From Mya arenaria (taxonomy: Eukaryota > Mollusca > Bivalvia > Myida > Myidae): a stretch of DNA of 64,000 nt. The stretch is from contig NC_069126.1 in NCBI RefSeq assembly GCF_026914265.1, forward strand, positions 35,963,725-36,027,724. The letters are read 5' to 3'. The first letter of the stretch is position 1, and each line of letters opens with the position of its first letter. Of this stretch, positions 60,701-64,000 are shown in pieces. The notes below the pieces were generated by a model. The model worked only from the letters and a program-made list of their open reading frames with translations, searched no databases and was not told where the DNA came from. Made by a program: the position numbers and the translations under genes.

Positions 60701-63337
60701 AGGCCCAACCTTCATATCAAGTTTGATGACCATACGTCAAGGAATTGTTGAGTTTTCACTCGGACAAGCTTTGATCTACCGAAGGACCGACCGTCCTACC
60801 GACTGACATGTGCAAAGCAATATACCCCTCTTCTTCGAAGGGGGGCATAACAATACTTTAAATCCCATTTAGGGCACAACAGAGGGTGTATATTTATTTT
60901 AAGATGCCAATGTACTGTGTATGAGCATCAACCAAAGTAAGAGTCTTGTGAGCTAGTAGGGTACATAGCACAGACAGGATGTAATCTTGGTTAGCGTGCT
61001 GCCCCTGGTGTTTTCTAATGCACCAGTTTTGAGCGCTGACAAACTGGATCCCTGTTAAACATCCCTCCTGGAAGGCAGTCAGTATTTTTATTGGTGAGGC
61101 GGTGGATTGACACCAAGACGTGTCATACCACTAAACCAGGGGTCGTTTTATTAAAATCATATATAAGGTTATAATAATAACTGAGTATGTTTCAGAAAGC
61201 ACATTGCAAGGGCAGCGTAGGTTGCGTTTGTAACTTTATGTTTTCCTTTTGCTCAAAATGTTGTCTGTTAAAGTGCCGAGCCCATTTAAGTCAGTTATGT
61301 CATATTTTGATAGCAAAAAAAATGAAAACAGACATATTGTAGAATGACTGTTCAAATGCAAAACAATAGACATTGGATTTTACATGCGTAATAGAATAAA
61401 CAATCAAAAAACAAATTATGGGCTGATTGTTCAGAACGTGGTTAAAATAAATTACATCGTTGTTAACTTTCAAAACTTTACTGATCTGAAAGTCTAATGG
61501 ATACACTCAGGTGGTATGCAGTATTTCTATGATTTCAGACAACTGTTTCAGCTGTACCGGTAATTGTTAAATTAAAATATATTAGCACTTCATCAAACAT
61601 TTCACGTTTTAAAAAGTTAACAATCATGTTGTTAACTGTAACAAAATTCTGAACAATTTGCCCTATATTAATCATACCTTGTCGTAGATCTTATTAAGCA
61701 GCCTTGGAACGCTGATAAAAAACGTCGGCCTCAGAGTCTGAAGGTCATCAAGCAAGAGTTTTATGTCCCCGCTGAAGAACCCTATACGTGCTCCATACAA
61801 GTAAAGCAACTGTTGACTTGCTCTCTCAAAGTTGTGGGCCAACGGGAGGTAAGAAAGATGAACATCGTCCTTGTTTAAAACCCTGTAGCTCTAAAAAGCA
61901 GATCATTTTGCATTGATGTAACAGACAAACATTTAATCAATGGAAAACAGAATAACAAAAATAAATGTGTAAGTGATGATTTTTTTTAAAAATTATTTCT
62001 TTCTATAATTTTACCTTAAATCTGTATTTTCATGGCTTAATGATTTGTTATATAAAAAAATCTATTCAGGTATGCATTAATCTGGTTTTATATTAAAAAC
62101 ACGAGAACGCAGTCCCTACCGACATAATCATTTGAACCCCAGTAACCATGGAGAGAAACTGTCGGTGGGTCGTCATTACTCCCTTTGGGTTTCCTGAAAA
62201 TGTACCCGGGCTTGTCAGGGTTATTTAGATTTTACATATTTGGACAATCTTAATAACAATCATACAACATAATACAATCTTAATAACAAGCATACAACAT
62301 AATACAATCTTAATAACAATCATACAACATAATACAATCTTAATAACAATCATACAACATAATACAATCTTAATAACAATCATACAACATAATACAATCT
62401 TAATAACAATCATACAACATAATACAATCTTAATAACAAGCATACAACATAATACAATCAAGATTTTCCGTTAAATATAATGTCCATGCTGGGACTAATA
62501 AGAACTACACATGTACAAACACTCATAAAACCTTTTCATAGAATAATTTGTTTTTATTTCTATAAGATGTATTAGTGAATTGGTTGATAACAGTAAAATG
62601 ACTCTTTCAGTCTATGCAGAGTACATATTTAAGCACATTATATACAGTACATACATTATTTTTCTTGAATGCTGTCTGTTAATGACATTATGTTGCTTAA
62701 AGAAAGGGACAGATCAAGACATAGTTCAATTTTTGGGGGTTGACAGAATGTTGGGCTGTGAGGTATGTCCCCTTCCTTTTTAGAACATGTTGTATATTGT
62801 CTATGAAATGGTGCAAATTCTGGCAAGATCAAAGTCTCACTTAATTTCTTTCAAATAAAAGGAAAAGTTTGATTATTGCTTTAGAATTAATTTCAACCTG
62901 CATTTAATAAACAACATTTTCAAAATATTTTGGTGACATATTTTGCTATTAATTCCAAATAGTACAAATTATAAAATGTAATTGATCAAGAAAGAACCTG
63001 TAGTTCCGCTTGTGTAGCAAATAATGGCGACATCATCAGGGGAGGGAGGCTACAATGTTAGAAATAAGACACATTAAAGAATAAAATATCAAAATTAAAA
63101 GATATAGTTCTTAAATTAATGTATGAAACAAACAAAAACTTTCATGCAATATTATAATTTTAATGAAGAAAAATTAATAAACTAATTTAGAACTTCATAC
63201 AAATATTGGAAAATAGTGCGTAACATTAAATAAGACAACATTATTACTTATTACCATGGAAAGTGTTATTTAATCAATAACAAGAGCATGTTAAATAGAC
63301 TTACAGCCTCTGGTTTCAAGTTGGCTTTTCCCTTTTC
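45762..63337 (-). CDS. ACSL: Long-chain acyl-CoA synthetase (ACSL1/5/6 class), 5' part outside window
   Basis: Activates long-chain fatty acids to acyl-CoA at ER, outer mitochondrial or other membranes. Minus-strand exons: 63305-63337, 62998-63049, 62120-62193, 61678-61890, 58754-58836, 56344-56494, then 54826-54898 or 54412-54484, then 51582-51670, 50797-50913, 49398-49451, 48938-49027, 47519-47620, 46785-46856, 45762-45902 (stop TGA 45762-45764). The ATP/AMP signature is [18 protein letters not shown]. The gate region reads [13 protein letters not shown] and [12 protein letters not shown]. The adenylate motif is GYGQTEA or AFGQTEA. The FACS signature spans [14 protein letters not shown] and [20 protein letters not shown]. 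The tail [15 protein letters not shown] matches ACSL1/5/6. About 400 C-terminal residues are present; the N-terminal membrane anchor and first third lie beyond 64000. Phases agree at every junction. The exact paralogue class is not resolved. Confidence 0.94.
47252..47517 (-). pseudogene. Two decayed tandem copies of the ACSL exon at 47519-47620
   Basis: Two extra units of 133-bp period lie directly downstream of the exon in transcript order; matching points are 47280, 47413 and, in the real exon, 47546. On the gene strand they still read PDEEVLMQ, then a stop where the exon has the W of QWACNN. The two copies resemble each other more than the real exon. This suggests a first duplication, decay, then a second duplication. 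Confidence 0.75.
48141..48392 (+). mobile_element. tRNA-derived SINE, copy 2
   Basis: ttgtccggtaaacacagtgg, gacaagccagacaagtgg and ccccacaacacaagaccacc align with the SINE at 5738-5962 in order. The B box is degraded (gggtttattttcgg), so this is an older copy. It lies in an ACSL intron, opposite to transcription. Confidence 0.8.
50945..51415. repeat. About 20-bp minisatellite in ACSL intron
   Basis: Repeated tatgtgatagtcagcaaat / tgatagtcagcagtttta units, with higher-order alternation of two unit types in 51270-51390. About twenty units, diverged at the left side. Confidence 0.85.
53425..53640 (-). mobile_element. tRNA-like SINE with AAAGGGACTTG end
   Basis: The left end taaagggacttgccatgttt resembles 18160. 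On the minus strand a tRNA-like head includes catagtggttcaggcatcga and B box tgtgggttcgcatccc. It is diverged and not a functional tRNA gene. Confidence 0.5.
54412..54484 (-). other. ACSL: ACSL alternative exon, FGQTE version (73 nt)
   Basis: Reads [20 protein letters not shown] then ETLS plus one base. The acceptor is GATTTCAG and the donor GTTAGT. It has exactly the same length and phases as the exon 342 bp upstream, so using both would shift the frame. Tyr is replaced by Phe in the A5 motif and the second half differs ([10 protein letters not shown] against [10 protein letters not shown]). Confidence 0.9.
54826..54898 (-). other. ACSL: ACSL alternative exon, YGQTE version (73 nt)
   Basis: Reads [20 protein letters not shown] then EVSA plus one base. 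The acceptor is GTTTACAG and the donor GTTTGT. It carries the A5 motif of adenylate-forming enzymes, whose aromatic residue packs on the adenine ring. Start phase 0 and end phase 1 match the neighbours (LGCV before, GMVGPPM after). Confidence 0.9.
55425..56115. mobile_element. Non-autonomous Tc1/mariner-pogo-like element (about 690 bp)
   Basis: The left end TACAGTTAAACACAGCTATT and right end (reverse) TACAGTTGAACACCGTTAAT are inverted, with inner blocks ttatccgaaattatcgctat against taatccgaaatatcgctatt. TA is present at both ends. TIRs of the form CAGTTGAAC...CCGTTAATCCGAA fit the pogo/Tigger group. No transposase frame is present. Confidence 0.65.
56990..57915. repeat. TGACCTAGTGACC-type repeat ending in a GGGGG hairpin
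   Basis: Degenerate units carry tgacctagtgaccta, catgtgacccactttaaa and aagtttgaa blocks. The end has a cggaagaacggacaac segment and the short hairpin cccctccttcggcggggg. It resembles the family at 59820-60850 in general build. Confidence 0.6.
58942..59747. mobile_element. Mariner-like MITE with TACTGTGAAATC ends (about 806 bp)
   Basis: The left end TACTGTGAAATCATTAATGT and the right end read in reverse are identical over at least 25 bp (continuing TCGTGG). Inner subrepeats aatttcgtggg and cccacgaaaaaccacgaac also pair. TA lies at each end. The interior has no transposase frame. Confidence 0.75.
59820..60850 (+). repeat. Array of about 130-150-bp units containing TGACCTTGACCTTTGACC
   Basis: About seven units repeat the order cactgtgaccttgaccttt, atgacccctaaaatcaatag, gggtcatctactggtcaggc, tcaagtttgatgaccat and caggcattgttgagttatc. 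The array ends in accgaccgtcctaccgac and the hairpin cccctcttcttcgaaggggg. I associate such arrays with molluscan genomes, from memory. It lies in the ACSL intron between the exons at 61678 and 58836. Confidence 0.85.
61420..61663. mobile_element. GTTAAC palindromic-ended repeat, copy 2
   Basis: It starts gggctgattgttcagaac and ends aaaattctgaacaatttgcc, which are inverted. The inner blocks are catcgttgttaactttc and ctgtttcagctg. It lies just beside the acyl-binding exon of ACSL. Confidence 0.65.
62246..62459. repeat. 30-bp minisatellite, seven units
   Basis: The unit is aatacaatcttaataacaat then catacaacat, repeated seven times with only a t/g change (aacaat or aacaag). Near identity suggests recent expansion. 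The long minus-strand open frame here is just this repeat. Confidence 0.92.
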
Positions 63338-63426
63338 CTGCAAATAAGATCAAGAGGTACATCATTGTACATTCAAATATTAAGAACTTACATTCTGATA
63401 TTTATGTTGTTGATGTTATTAGTCAA

Positions 63427-63683
63427 TGGACCGATTGTTCGAAACTTTGTTGAAGTTAACAACGTTGTTAACATCATCGTTGTTAACTTTCAGATTTTAA
63501 CTGCTCTTGAAGTCTGATGAATACGCTCGTGTTCTGCAGTGTTACTGCAAGATTTAAAACAACTGTTTCAGCTGCTTTCGCTTCATTTAAATAAACTTAT
63601 CATCAAAAAGTTCAAGATTAAAAGTTAACAACAATGTCATTAATCACGATGTTAACTTTAACAAGGTTCTCAACAGTTGGCCC
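63427..63683. mobile_element. GTTAAC palindromic-ended repeat, copy 3
   Basis: It starts tggaccgattgttcgaaac and ends aaggttctcaacagttggcc, which are imperfectly inverted. It shares gttgttaactttc, ctgtttcagctg and aaaagttaacaa blocks with copy 2. Confidence 0.65.
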
Positions 63684-64000
63684 AATATTTTCATGGCGCA
63701 ATGTGATACGCTGCCACATATCACTATTTGATTCCATCTTTGTGACATTACAACAAGCTTAACATTTAAATGTCAAAACATTTATGAGAACTTTTAATCG
63801 GTTATTTTTTTTATTGATTTTCATTGAAAACTGATTTATGCAAATGTGTGTATTACATATCTTTAAGTTTGCTTAATAATATCATAGTAAATATTTTGCA
63901 TTAAATTTTGTATTGCATGTCAGAGAGTGTTGAAGATTTGTTAATAAACTCTCTGCACTTTTACTTTTCATAACATATATCTACATTGAACAAATTTTGT

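Noticed and set aside
62225-62461. 78-codon minus-strand open frame with a repeated [10 protein letters not shown] pattern
   Set aside because: It is the translation of the 30-bp minisatellite, whose period is a multiple of three.

Overview
This is a eukaryotic, AT-rich, intron-dense window. Short exons are separated by introns of 0.2-4 kb, splice sites are GT-AG, and the repeats are tRNA-derived SINEs, MITEs, minisatellites and GACCTTGACC-type arrays. The repeat types and the protein sequences point to a mollusc, most likely a bivalve. I cannot name the species. No bacterial, CRISPR or viral system was seen.

Layout. (1) 1-5533, minus: U2AF1 (U2AF35 splicing factor), with its 3' exons beyond the left edge. 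(2) 5534-7858: divergent intergenic space holding a SINE and a satellite with a (AAC)n tail. (3) 7859-14114, plus: non-muscle myosin essential light chain (MYL6/Mlc-c type), complete in six exons. (4) 16516-27518, plus: SPAG16/PF20, the axonemal central-pair WD40 protein, complete. (5) 29510-32774 (or 32909), minus: IAH1-like SGNH esterase, complete. (6) 33073-41221, plus: mitochondrial acyl-CoA dehydrogenase (LCAD/ACDH-6-like), complete, head-to-head with IAH1. (7) 45762-63337, minus: long-chain acyl-CoA synthetase (ACSL1/5/6 class), with its 5' exons beyond the right edge. I assembled exons by conceptual splicing, and every junction quoted keeps the reading frame.

The most interesting theme is short-range tandem duplication of exons. 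Two pairs look intact and mutually exclusive. U2AF1 has 77- and 74-nt versions of the exon encoding the first helix of its UHM domain. ACSL has two 73-nt versions of the exon carrying the YGQTE/FGQTE adenylate motif. In both cases including both copies would shift the frame. One SPAG16 copy is a frame-neutral 45-nt potential cassette. Decayed copies lie beside exons of SPAG16, the acyl-CoA dehydrogenase and ACSL. In U2AF1 a 29-bp minisatellite has also copied the 3' splice site of one alternative exon about six times, in the gene whose product recognises 3' splice-site AGs.

Three of the six genes handle acyl groups (IAH1, acyl-CoA dehydrogenase, ACSL). Apart from the shared IAH1/dehydrogenase promoter region, nothing shows that they are regulated together. 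Other structures of note are a perfect 50-bp palindrome flanked by a 9-bp direct repeat, a Harbinger-like MITE family in two sizes, and an intronic ACSL array dense in nuclear-receptor half-sites.
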